Positions 6,010 through 13,269 of a DNA stretch of 13,269 nucleotides are shown here, one piece after another. Source of the DNA: Clostridiales bacterium. Its GTDB lineage: Bacteria; Bacillota; Clostridia; Oscillospirales; Oscillospiraceae. The DNA lies in the NCBI GenBank assembly GCA_003516765.1, contig DPCD01000054.1, forward strand, positions 8,241 through 21,509, read 5' to 3'. The notes beneath the pieces were generated by a model. It was not told where the DNA came from, ran no database searches, and was given only the letters and a program-made list of their open reading frames with translations. The first letter of the stretch is position 1; each line of letters starts with the position of its first letter. A program made the translations under genes and the position numbers.

Positions 6010-9000
6010 ATGAGCTTTGTCCATCTGCATGTCCATACGGAGTATAGCCTTCTTGACGGCGCGTGCCGCATCGCGGAAATTATGGCAAGAGTCAAGGAGC
6101 TGGGGCAGGACGCGATTGCCATCACGGACCACGGCGTCATGTATGGCGCGATCGACTTTTATAAGGCGGCAAAGGCGGCAGGCGTCAAGCCCATCATCGG
6201 CTGCGAGGTCTATGTCGCACCGCGGACCCGCTTCGATAAGGTGCATGCGCTGGATAAGGAGGCGTATCACCTCGTTCTGCTGTGCGAAAACGAGACGGGC
6301 TACCGGAACCTCAGCTACATGGTCTCGCGCGGCTTTTTAGACGGCTTTTATAACCGCCCGCGTGTCGACGTGGAGCTTCTGCGCGCGCATCACGAGGGGA
6401 TTATCGCGCTCTCGGCGTGCCTTGCTGGTAAATTGCCGCAGCTTCTGATGCAGGGGGACTATGAAGGCGCAAAGAAAGCCGCGCTCGAACACGCGGAAAT
6501 TTTCGGACCCGATCACTACTATCTGGAGCTTCAGAACCACGGTCTTCCCGAGCAGCCGAAGGTCAACGACCAGCTGGTCCGACTTTCCGAGGAAACGGGG
6601 CTGCCGCTCGTTGTGACGAACGATGCGCACTATCTGCGCCAGGAGGACGCGAAGATTCAGGACGTTCTCATGTGCATCCAGATGGGAAAAACCGTGGACG
6701 ATACGAACCGGCTCAGATTCGAGACGCAGGAGTTCTATCTCAAGTCCGAGGAGCAGATGCGCGAGCTTTTTTCCGCGTATCCGGAGGCAATTGAAAACAC
6801 GGCGAAAATCGCTGCGCGCTGCAACGTCGAATTTACCTTCGGCAAATATCACCTGCCGGAATTCAAGCTTCCCGCGGGCTACGATTCTCTGACCTATCTG
6901 AAAGAGCTCTGCGACAAGGGCTACAAGGAGCGCTACGGAGGCGAGCACCCCGAGTATCGCAAGCAGATGGAATACGAGATCGACATGATCGAGAAGATGG
7001 GCTTTACCGATTACTTCCTGATCGTGTGGGACTTTGTGAATTTTGCGAAAAGTGCATGCATTCCCGTCGGACCCGGGCGCGGCAGCGCGGCAGGCTCGAT
7101 GGTGACGTATGCGCTGCACATCACGGAAATTGACCCGATGAAATACGGGCTGTTCTTCGAGCGCTTTTTGAACCCCGAGCGCGTCAGGATGCCCGATATC
7201 GATATGGACTTCGGCGACACGCGGCGCGGCGAGGTGGTCGACTATGTCCGGCGCAAATACGGAGACGATCATGTCGCGCAGATCGTGACCTTCGGCACCA
7301 TGGCGGCAAGAGGCGCCATCCGAGACGTCGGTAGAGCGCTCAATTTCACCTTTGCAGAGACCGACGTGGTGGCAAAGCTTGTCCCGGCGACGCCGCATAT
7401 GACGCTCAAGGAGGCGCTGCGCGTCTCGCCGCGGCTCAAGGAAATGTATGAGCAGGACGCGCGCGTGCAGAACCTCATCGATACGGCGATGGCGCTCGAG
7501 GGCATGCCGCGCAACACGTCGACCCACGCAGCCGGCGTCGTCATCACGCGCTTGCCGGTTTACGATTATGTGCCGCTGGCGACCAACGACGAGACAACCG
7601 TCACCGAATACACCATGACGACGCTCGAAGAGCTCGGGCTTCTCAAAATGGACTTTCTGGGGCTTCGGAACATCACGGTCATCGACGATGCCATTGCCGA
7701 TATCCGCAAAACAGAACCGGACTTTTCCATGGCGCGCGTCACGGACAACGACCCGAAGGTCATGCAGATGCTGACACAGGGCAGAACGTCTGGCGTGTTC
7801 CAGATGGAATCGACCGGCATGACAAGCGTCTGCGTAGGCTTGAAGCCGCAGTCGATCGAAGATCTTTCCATCATTGTCGCGGCTTACCGCCCGGGACCCA
7901 TGGACTCGATTCCGCGGCTCATTGCCTGCAAAAACGACCCGAAGCTGGTCAAATACAAGCACCCGTCGTTGGAGCCGATTCTTTCCGTTACTTACGGCTG
8001 CATTCTGTATCAGGAGCAGGTCATTGAAATCTTCCGCAAGCTCGGCGGATACTCTCTGGGGCAGGCGGACATGGTGCGCCGGGCGATGTCCAAGAAAAAG
8101 GTCAAGGACATCGAAAAAGAGCGCGGCGCGTTCCTGCACGGAGACCCCGCGCGCGGCATCTGCGGCTGTGAGGCAAACGGCATTGCGCCGCAGGTGGCAG
8201 AGTCCATCTACAATGAAATGTACGACTTTGCAAACTACGCCTTCAACAAAGCGCATTCGGTCTGCTATGCGGTGATTGCCTATCAGACGGCATGGTTCAA
8301 GTATTACTATCCGAAGCAGTATATGGCGGCGCTCATGACCTCGGTGCTCGACAGCTCAACCAAAATTTCCGAGTATATCGCCGAGTGCAAGGCGATGGGA
8401 ATTGCCGTGCTGCCGCCGGACATCAACGAATCCAACGATCATTTTACCGTCGTTCCCGGCGGCATCCGCTTTGGGCTTGCCGCCATCAAGAACATCGGGC
8501 GCGGGTTTATCCAGAAGGTGATGGCGGACCGCGCACAGGACGGACCCTATACGGGGCTGGAGAATTTCTGCCAGCGGATGTACGGCACAGACCTCAACAA
8601 GCGGGCACTGGAGAACCTGATCAAATGCGGCGCGTGCGACTGCTTTGGACTCTACCGGTCGCAGCTGCTGCAGATCTATGAGGCGGTTATGGACACCGTG
8701 GCGGCAGGAAAACGCAAGAATGTCGACGGGCAGATCGGGTTTTTCGACCTCGGCGGCAGCGAGGATACGCCGCCTGTTCCCGAGGTGCATGTGCCGAATA
8801 TCCCCGAGCTTCCGGCGGACGAGCGCATGAAGCTCGAACGCGAGACGACGGGACTGTATCTCTCGGGGCATCCGATGGACGCCTACCGCGAAAAGCTCCG
8901 GGGCGCGAATGTGGTGAGCATCGGCGCAATTCTGGAGAGCTTCTCTGAGCATACGGACGAATTCCAGGACGAGCAGGTTGTAAATATTGCGGGAATTGTC

Positions 9001-9480
9001 CAGAACGTCAAGATGAAAACGACGAAAAACCAGTCGATGATGGCGTATGTGACGCTGGAAGACGACACAGGCTCGATGGAGCTTCTGACGTTTTCCAATG
9101 CGCTGGGGCAATACGGATCGCTGCTCTATGAGACGTCGGCGGTCGTCATTTCCGGGCGCATTTCCGTCCGCGACGACAAAGACCCGCAGATGGTGGTAAA
9201 CCGCGTCGTCAAGCTCAGCGAGTTCGATGCAAAGAGCGAGGCGCGGCAGCAGTCGGCGCAGTCGCTGGCAGGAAAGACGCTGTATCTCAAAATTGCCCAC
9301 ACGGGGCAGAAGGGCAGCGACAAGATTGTCCCGATTCTAAACATGTTCCCCGGCTCTGTCAAAACCGTTGTCTACTACGCCGACACCGGCGTGCGCATGG
9401 GCGGCAGGTGTATGCCGGAGGAAATCATGCTCTCGGAGCTGCGCGGTCTGCTCGGCGAAAAAAATGTCATCCTCAAATGA
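6010..9480 (+). CDS. dnaE: DNA polymerase III alpha subunit (DnaE)
   Basis: This 1156-aa C-family replicative polymerase starts with a PHP domain. Putative metal ligands are HLHVH (5-9), H41, E66, H87, C137 and NDAH (204-207), so the PHP site looks intact. The polymerase core has GPGRGSAAGS (354-363), catalytic D398 and D400 in PDIDMDF, and D548 in KMDFLGL. Q908-F912 (QIGFF) fits an internal beta-clamp-binding motif, and an OB-fold follows at about 990-1070. The start is ATG at 6010, 4 nt after the whiA stop, with GGAGGA inside whiA; an in-frame ATG at 5989 lacks that support. Bacillota usually also carry PolC, in which case this would be the DnaE3-type enzyme that extends RNA primers. Its length does not exclude DnaE1. 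A small Cys-containing insertion lies near 711-720. Confidence 0.97.
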   Translation: MSFVHLHVHTEYSLLDGACRIAEIMARVKELGQDAIAITDHGVMYGAIDFYKAAKAAGVKPIIGCEVYVAPRTRFDKVHALDKEAYHLVLLCENETGYRNLSYMVSRGFLDGFYNRPRVDVELLRAHHEGIIALSACLAGKLPQLLMQGDYEGAKKAALEHAEIFGPDHYYLELQNHGLPEQPKVNDQLVRLSEETGLPLVVTNDAHYLRQEDAKIQDVLMCIQMGKTVDDTNRLRFETQEFYLKSEEQMRELFSAYPEAIENTAKIAARCNVEFTFGKYHLPEFKLPAGYDSLTYLKELCDKGYKERYGGEHPEYRKQMEYEIDMIEKMGFTDYFLIVWDFVNFAKSACIPVGPGRGSAAGSMVTYALHITEIDPMKYGLFFERFLNPERVRMPDIDMDFGDTRRGEVVDYVRRKYGDDHVAQIVTFGTMAARGAIRDVGRALNFTFAETDVVAKLVPATPHMTLKEALRVSPRLKEMYEQDARVQNLIDTAMALEGMPRNTSTHAAGVVITRLPVYDYVPLATNDETTVTEYTMTTLEELGLLKMDFLGLRNITVIDDAIADIRKTEPDFSMARVTDNDPKVMQMLTQGRTSGVFQMESTGMTSVCVGLKPQSIEDLSIIVAAYRPGPMDSIPRLIACKNDPKLVKYKHPSLEPILSVTYGCILYQEQVIEIFRKLGGYSLGQADMVRRAMSKKKVKDIEKERGAFLHGDPARGICGCEANGIAPQVAESIYNEMYDFANYAFNKAHSVCYAVIAYQTAWFKYYYPKQYMAALMTSVLDSSTKISEYIAECKAMGIAVLPPDINESNDHFTVVPGGIRFGLAAIKNIGRGFIQKVMADRAQDGPYTGLENFCQRMYGTDLNKRALENLIKCGACDCFGLYRSQLLQIYEAVMDTVAAGKRKNVDGQIGFFDLGGSEDTPPVPEVHVPNIPELPADERMKLERETTGLYLSGHPMDAYREKLRGANVVSIGAILESFSEHTDEFQDEQVVNIAGIVQNVKMKTTKNQSMMAYVTLEDDTGSMELLTFSNALGQYGSLLYETSAVVISGRISVRDDKDPQMVVNRVVKLSEFDAKSEARQQSAQSLAGKTLYLKIAHTGQKGSDKIVPILNMFPGSVKTVVYYADTGVRMGGRCMPEEIMLSELRGLLGEKNVILK

Positions 9481-9500
9481 GGAATATTTTACAAAAGCGC

Positions 9501-9529
9501 TACACAACCGTAACAATTTGTGATACAAT
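9501..9529 (+). promoter_or_regulatory. Promoter of the lipoprotein/two-component unit
   Basis: TACACA (9501-9506), a 17-nt spacer and TACAAT (9524-9529) preceded by TGA (extended -10) lie in the 83-nt gap after dnaE. The -35 matches consensus at only four of six bases, so an activator may be needed. No terminator hairpin was found between the dnaE stop and this promoter, so read-through from dnaE is possible. Confidence 0.55.
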
Positions 9530-9547
9530 ATACGCTGATATTATGTA

Positions 9548-9555
9548 AAGGAGGG
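9548..9555 (+). promoter_or_regulatory. Shine-Dalgarno fixing a TTG start
   Basis: AAGGAGGG lies 8 nt before TTG at 9564. No in-frame ATG gives an intact signal peptide, so this strong site supports the TTG initiation codon. Confidence 0.8.
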
Positions 9556-9563
9556 ACGGGGCG

Positions 9564-10892
9564 TTGAAACTGCGAAGATTTTCGCCTGTTTTGCTGGCGG
9601 GCGCATTGTGTCTGCTGCTTTCCGGCTGCTTTGTCAAGACGGTCGACGAGCTGTATACGCTGCCCCGGCACTCCGATGAATATGACAATCTGCAGATGGC
9701 AATCGACGAGGTGATGGCAGCGGACGGCTGCTCCTACAGCGCGCCTGTCTCCGGCAGCAACCAGCAGTCGGTGCAGCTTGCCGATCTCGACGGTGACGGG
9801 GAGGAAGAGGCAATCGTCTTTGCCCGGACCGCGGGAGAAAAGCCACTCAAGGCTTACGTCTTTGACAAAAAGGACGGCGCGTATCAGAACGTTGCGGTCA
9901 TCGAGGGAAACGGCACGGCGTTTGCGCGTGTGGAATATGTGGACCTCGACGGCGAGACAGGGCAGGAGATTCTGATCGGCAGGCAGCTGACCGATCAGGT
10001 GCTGCAGTCGGTGAGCGCCTATGCGTTGGAAAACGGCGAGATTGTCGAACTGATGACGGCAAGCTACAGCCAGTTTACCACGTGCGACCTCGATAACGAC
10101 GGGCGGGCGGATCTGTTTGTGCTGCGCTTCGACGCAGAGACGCACCGCGGTGCGGCAGAGCTGTACCGGTACCGGAACGATCAGATGCAGCGCGGACCCG
10201 AGGTTTCGCTGGCGCACGACGCTGCGTCTGTCAAGCGGATCATGACTGGCTTTGTCGCCTATAATATTCCGGCGGTTTTCGTCACAAGCGCAGCCGAGGA
10301 GGACACACTGGAAACGGACGTCTTCATCTTCCGCGGCGGCACGTTCCAGAATTTATCCAGTCTGGATGAGACGCCGCAGACCGTGCGCAATCCGTTTGTC
10401 TATGCCTGCGATATCAATTCCGACGGACTTGTGGAGCTGCCGGAGCTGGTTTCGCTCCCGGCGGCGGATGCGTCGGCGGAGACCTATTCGCTCATTCGCT
10501 GGTACCGGCTGGGGCTTGACGGCAGCCGAGAGGTGGTTCTTCGGACCTATCACCGGTTTTCCGGCGGCTGGTATGTGGAAATCCCGGAGAGCTGGGACGA
10601 GCGCATTACCATCAGCCGCGCAGACGAGGTAGAGGGCGCGCGCGGCGGTCTGGTCTTTTCCAGCTGGAACGGTTCGGCGCCGGCAGAGCCGATTTTTACG
10701 ATCTACGCCTTTACCGGCGATCGGCGCATGGAGCGCGCACAGGAGGACGGGCGGTTTTTGCTGTTGGAGCAGACGGACGCCGTCTACAGCGCAAGCCTCG
10801 GCACGGCAAATCAGGCAAAGAATCTGACGCAGGACGAGCTGCGGCAGATGTTCCATATTATACATGTCGACTGGAATTCCGGCGAGACATAG
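9564..10892 (+). CDS. Lipoprotein with FG-GAP/VCBS-like Asp-rich repeats
   Basis: The function of this 442-aa protein is unknown. A type II signal peptide (KLRR, a hydrophobic stretch to residue 20, lipobox LSGC with Cys22) predicts lipid anchoring on the outer face of the membrane. Four DxDxDG-type loops follow: DLDGDG (74-79), DLDG (127-130), DLDNDG (175-180) and DINSDG (283-288). Each follows a beta-strand-like segment, and three are followed by strand-like segments such as EAIVF and DLFVL. The spacings are about 50, 50 and 108 residues. This is typical of FG-GAP/VCBS beta-propeller blades, whose loops often bind calcium. A degenerate blade may fill the longer gap. The C-terminal 120 residues show no recognised motif. 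The gene starts with TTG and lies 16 nt before a response regulator, which suggests a role in signal sensing. Lipoprotein call firm; propeller likely; role inferred. Confidence 0.85.
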   Translation: MKLRRFSPVLLAGALCLLLSGCFVKTVDELYTLPRHSDEYDNLQMAIDEVMAADGCSYSAPVSGSNQQSVQLADLDGDGEEEAIVFARTAGEKPLKAYVFDKKDGAYQNVAVIEGNGTAFARVEYVDLDGETGQEILIGRQLTDQVLQSVSAYALENGEIVELMTASYSQFTTCDLDNDGRADLFVLRFDAETHRGAAELYRYRNDQMQRGPEVSLAHDAASVKRIMTGFVAYNIPAVFVTSAAEEDTLETDVFIFRGGTFQNLSSLDETPQTVRNPFVYACDINSDGLVELPELVSLPAADASAETYSLIRWYRLGLDGSREVVLRTYHRFSGGWYVEIPESWDERITISRADEVEGARGGLVFSSWNGSAPAEPIFTIYAFTGDRRMERAQEDGRFLLLEQTDAVYSASLGTANQAKNLTQDELRQMFHIIHVDWNSGET

Positions 10893-10908
10893 GGGGGAGA
10901 AGCGGCAT

Positions 10909-11595
10909 ATGAAAAAAGTATTGATTCTGGAAGATGAGGTCAGTATTCGCAGCTTTGTTGTGATCAATCTCAACCGCGCAGGCTACGAGGTCATTGAAGC
11001 CGGCACGGGCATGGAGGCGCTGGAAAAGCTCAAGGAGCATCCGGACGTCGGCGTTGCGATTCTTGATATTATGCTGCCGGATATCGACGGTTTTGAGGTC
11101 TGCCGGAATATCCGGGCGACCGACAAGAAAATCGGTATTATTATGTTAACCGCAAGAAGCCAGGAGATGGACAAGGTCACAGGTCTTATGACCGGCGCGG
11201 ACGACTATATGACAAAGCCGTTCAGCCCTGCCGAGCTGACCGCGCGCATCGACGCGCTCTACCGGCGCATCGGAAGCGACACGCAGTCGGATTCTGTCGA
11301 GCTGACACAGGGACCGTTCGTTCTCAATACGAGAAACCGGACGCTCGACAAAGAGGGAAAGCGCATCAAGCTTACGCAGGTCGAATATGCGATCATGAAG
11401 CTTTTCATGCAGAACCCCGGCAGAGCGCTCTCGCGCGAGGACATTCTGACGACCGTCTGGGGGCGCGACTATGACGGCGAGCTGAAAATCGTCGACGTCA
11501 ATATCCGCCGCCTTCGCATCAAGATTGAAGACGACACGGCAAACCCGGTCTATATCACAACCGTCTGGGGCTTCGGATACAAATGGGGCGTCTGA
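10909..11595 (+). CDS. OmpR/PhoB-family response regulator
   Basis: A cytoplasmic transcription factor of 228 aa, activated by phosphotransfer from its partner kinase. The receiver domain (1-118) has acidic-pocket residues in LEDE (7-10), phospho-acceptor Asp53 in LDIMLP, Thr81 and Lys103 in KPF, so it is complete. The C-terminal winged-helix DNA-binding domain (about 128-228) shows the family's LTQVEYAIMKLF, LSREDILTTVWG and VDVNIRRLRIKIE segments and ends YITTVWGFGYKW. ATG at 10909 is preferred over an in-frame upstream ATG inside the lipoprotein gene because GGGGGGAG lies 9 nt before it and it gives the standard MKKVLILEDE terminus. The stop overlaps the kinase start, so the pair is translationally coupled. 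Target genes cannot be read from sequence. Confidence 0.95.
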   Translation: MKKVLILEDEVSIRSFVVINLNRAGYEVIEAGTGMEALEKLKEHPDVGVAILDIMLPDIDGFEVCRNIRATDKKIGIIMLTARSQEMDKVTGLMTGADDYMTKPFSPAELTARIDALYRRIGSDTQSDSVELTQGPFVLNTRNRTLDKEGKRIKLTQVEYAIMKLFMQNPGRALSREDILTTVWGRDYDGELKIVDVNIRRLRIKIEDDTANPVYITTVWGFGYKWGV

Positions 11596-13037
11596 GCGAA
11601 AAAATCAAAAGCGCCGCGCCGAAGCGCCGGAAGCTTGCCGGGCTCGAACGGCGCTGGCTGGTCAACAACGTCAGCGTCATGGTCGTGCTGGCGGCGCTGT
11701 GCGTGACGGCAATCACGCTGAGTCTCGGCGCGTACTATTACTCCAACGTGCGCTCGGGGCTGGAAGCGAAGGCAAAGACCACCACCGACTTTTTCAGCAA
11801 CTACATCAGCCAGAGCTACAACGAATACTACCAGTCCTGCATCCAGTTTGCCCAGACCTTTGAGGAAAAGGACCGATTGGAGTTGCAGTTCATCACGCCG
11901 GATGGGAGAATGGTCGCCTCCTCCTACGGCGAGTTTGCGGGCAAAAGCCCCCAGACACCGGATATTCAGGAGGCGGTCACGACCGGGAAGCTCGCGCGCT
12001 TTCAGGGCAAGGACCCCGACACGCACGAGCGGATTCTTGCCGTCTCGAGCCCGATGGTCTATTCCAACGGCGAGGTCATCGGCGTTCTGCGGTATGTGAC
12101 GGGGCTGAAAAACGTGGACCGGCAGATTTTTATGATCGGGCTGATCGCACTGACGGCAGGACTGATTTTCATTGCGTCGATGTTCTTCATCAGCAGCTTT
12201 TTCATCCGCTCGATCATCGAGCCGGTGACGGAGATTACGGCGACGGCAAAGCGCATTGCGGCAGGGTCCTACGGCGTGCAGATTCCGAAGCATTACGACG
12301 ATGAAATCGGCGAGCTTGCCGACACGATCAACGACATGTCCGTCAAAATCGGGCAGTCGGAAAAGACGCAGTCGGAGTTCATGTCGTCGGTTTCCCACGA
12401 GCTGCGCACGCCGCTTACGGCGATTTCCGGCTGGGGCGAGACGCTGCTTTCCTCCGGCAATTTAGAGCCAGAGACCCGGCGCGGCATGCTCATTATCCTG
12501 CGCGAGGCGAAGCGGCTGACCGGCATGGTCGAGGAGCTTTTGGAGTTTACGCGCATGCAGGACGGCAGGTTCACGCTGAATGTGGAAAAGGCGGATCTTC
12601 TTGCCGAGTTTGAAGACACGGTGTTCATGTACGGCTCGCGGCTGCGGCAGGAGGGCATCACGCTCGAATACGAGCCGTGCGAGGAAGAAATACCGGAGAT
12701 TCCGTGCGACGTGGCGCGCATGCGGCAGGTGTTTCTGAATGTCCTCGACAATGCGGCAAAGCACGGCGGCGACGGCAAGCGCATCACGGCGTCAATCAGT
12801 CTGGAAAACGGGCAGATCGTGGTGCGCATCCGCGACTACGGCCCCGGCATCCCCGAGGAGGAGCTGCCGCACGTCAAAATGAAATTTTACAAGGGCAGTT
12901 CCAAAGCGCGCGGCAGCGGCATCGGCCTTGCCGTGTGCGAGGAAATTGTCACCATGCACGGCGGCACGATCACGCTGGAAAACGCCGAGGGCGGCGGTAC
13001 CCTTGTTACCATTTCCATCCCCACGGGGGAAGAATAG
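11583..13037 (+). CDS. Membrane sensor histidine kinase (Cache-HAMP-HisKA-HATPase)
   Basis: The 484-aa kinase is the partner of the preceding regulator. A basic N-terminus leads to TM1 (about 28-52). An extracellular sensor (about 53-182) follows with a single-Cache-like pattern (FITPDGRMVASS and GEVIGVLRYVTGL). TM2 (183-208) and HAMP (209-262) come next. HisKA has the phospho-acceptor His272 in SHELRTP. The ATPase domain shows the N box NVLDNAAKH (386-394), G1 DYGPGIP (418-424), F box KFYKG and G2 GSGIGLA (444-450), so it is complete and should be active. The ligand is unknown. The ATG at 11583 overlaps the regulator gene by 13 nt and lacks a strong ribosome binding site, so expression probably relies on coupling. 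The order lipoprotein, regulator, kinase suggests one signalling unit; its role is inferred to be envelope related. Confidence 0.95.
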   Translation: MGRLSEKIKSAAPKRRKLAGLERRWLVNNVSVMVVLAALCVTAITLSLGAYYYSNVRSGLEAKAKTTTDFFSNYISQSYNEYYQSCIQFAQTFEEKDRLELQFITPDGRMVASSYGEFAGKSPQTPDIQEAVTTGKLARFQGKDPDTHERILAVSSPMVYSNGEVIGVLRYVTGLKNVDRQIFMIGLIALTAGLIFIASMFFISSFFIRSIIEPVTEITATAKRIAAGSYGVQIPKHYDDEIGELADTINDMSVKIGQSEKTQSEFMSSVSHELRTPLTAISGWGETLLSSGNLEPETRRGMLIILREAKRLTGMVEELLEFTRMQDGRFTLNVEKADLLAEFEDTVFMYGSRLRQEGITLEYEPCEEEIPEIPCDVARMRQVFLNVLDNAAKHGGDGKRITASISLENGQIVVRIRDYGPGIPEEELPHVKMKFYKGSSKARGSGIGLAVCEEIVTMHGGTITLENAEGGGTLVTISIPTGEE

Positions 13038-13046
13038 AGGCACTAT

Positions 13047-13269
13047 ATGCAGAAAAACAACCAGCCTGCCAGCCAGGAGAAATTCAAAACGCTCATTGGC
13101 GGGCAGGCGCTCATTGAAGGCATCCTGATGCAGGGACCCGACAAGCGCGCTATTGTTGTGCGCGGACCTGAGGGTCTGGTACAGAAGGTCGAGCCGATCA
13201 AAAAGAAGACGGGTCTTCTCACGCTGCCGTTTATCCGCGGCGTGGTGAACTTCGGCTCGTCGATGGTAA
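13047..13269 (+). CDS. YqhQ-like DUF1385 protein (3'-truncated)
   Basis: The first 74 codons are present and the window edge cuts the rest. The segment IGGQALIEGILMQGPDKRAIVVR (residues 17-39) matches the N-terminal hallmark of the DUF1385/YqhQ family (GGQAVxEGVMMRGP). These are multi-pass membrane proteins of about 300 residues with no settled function. LTLPFIRGVVNFGSSM at the edge would begin the next conserved stretch. An AGAGG site precedes the ATG, 9 nt after the kinase stop, so it may be co-transcribed with the two-component genes. In Bacillota this family often lies near prmC or prfA, which cannot be checked here. Confidence 0.85.
   Translation, partial: MQKNNQPASQEKFKTLIGGQALIEGILMQGPDKRAIVVRGPEGLVQKVEPIKKKTGLLTLPFIRGVVNFGSSMV

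Noticed and set aside
6337..8256. A 639-codon open frame on the minus strand across dnaE
   Set aside because: It lies wholly antisense to a clearly conserved polymerase. Its product is rich in Arg, His and Val with no domain, and such long shadows are common opposite GC-rich genes.
8356..9300. A 314-codon minus-strand frame over the 3' part of dnaE
   Set aside because: It is antisense to conserved dnaE sequence, with no domain and no promoter or ribosome binding site that I can see.
1..13269. CRISPR arrays, insertion sequences, tRNA or rRNA genes, prophage or defence genes
   Set aside because: No regularly spaced repeats, terminal inverted repeats, transposase motifs or RNA gene signatures were seen. 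The content is core chromosomal genes with uniform style.

Overview
This GC-rich, gene-dense window looks like the chromosomal core of a Bacillota (Firmicutes) bacterium. It is probably a Clostridia member, perhaps Oscillospiraceae-like. The reasons are an hprK gene, the murB-rapZ-yvcK-whiA-dnaE gene order, strong AGGAGG-type ribosome binding sites and sigma-A-type promoters. The taxon is inferred from family knowledge; no search was run. Every gene is on the + strand except rpmB.

Layout. Positions 1-44 hold the last codons of an unidentified gene, followed at once by a strong terminator. A GNAT acetyltransferase follows (106-660), converging on rpmB (ribosomal protein L28, minus strand, 757-945). 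rpmB and hprK (HPr kinase/phosphorylase, 1199-2137) are divergent. Well-formed promoters for both lie at about 1005-1033 and 1092-1120, and the hprK leader carries a 10-bp hairpin. A terminator (2187-2220) ends hprK and a new promoter (2226-2253) starts a tightly spaced run of five genes: murB, rapZ, yvcK/glmR, whiA and dnaE (2287-9480). Gaps in it are 4-13 nt and several ribosome binding sites overlap the previous stop codon.

After dnaE a new promoter (about 9501-9529) leads into a second unit. It encodes a 442-aa lipoprotein with FG-GAP/VCBS-like Asp-rich loops and a TTG start, an OmpR/PhoB-family response regulator, and a Cache-type membrane histidine kinase that overlaps the regulator gene by 13 nt. 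The window ends in the first 74 codons of a YqhQ-like (DUF1385) membrane protein.

Functional reading. HPrK links sugar uptake to carbon status. MurB makes UDP-MurNAc. RapZ and YvcK/GlmR are known in model bacteria to tune amino-sugar and UDP-GlcNAc supply, WhiA is a DNA-binding regulator tied to division, and DnaE replicates DNA. The core block therefore joins cell-wall precursor supply to growth and replication. The lipoprotein/two-component unit is the least understood part; I infer an envelope-sensing module in which the lipoprotein may assist the kinase.

No rRNA, tRNA, CRISPR array, insertion sequence, phage gene or attachment site was seen. No stretch over 300 bases lacks a gene; the longest non-coding stretch is the 253-nt rpmB/hprK divergent region, described below.
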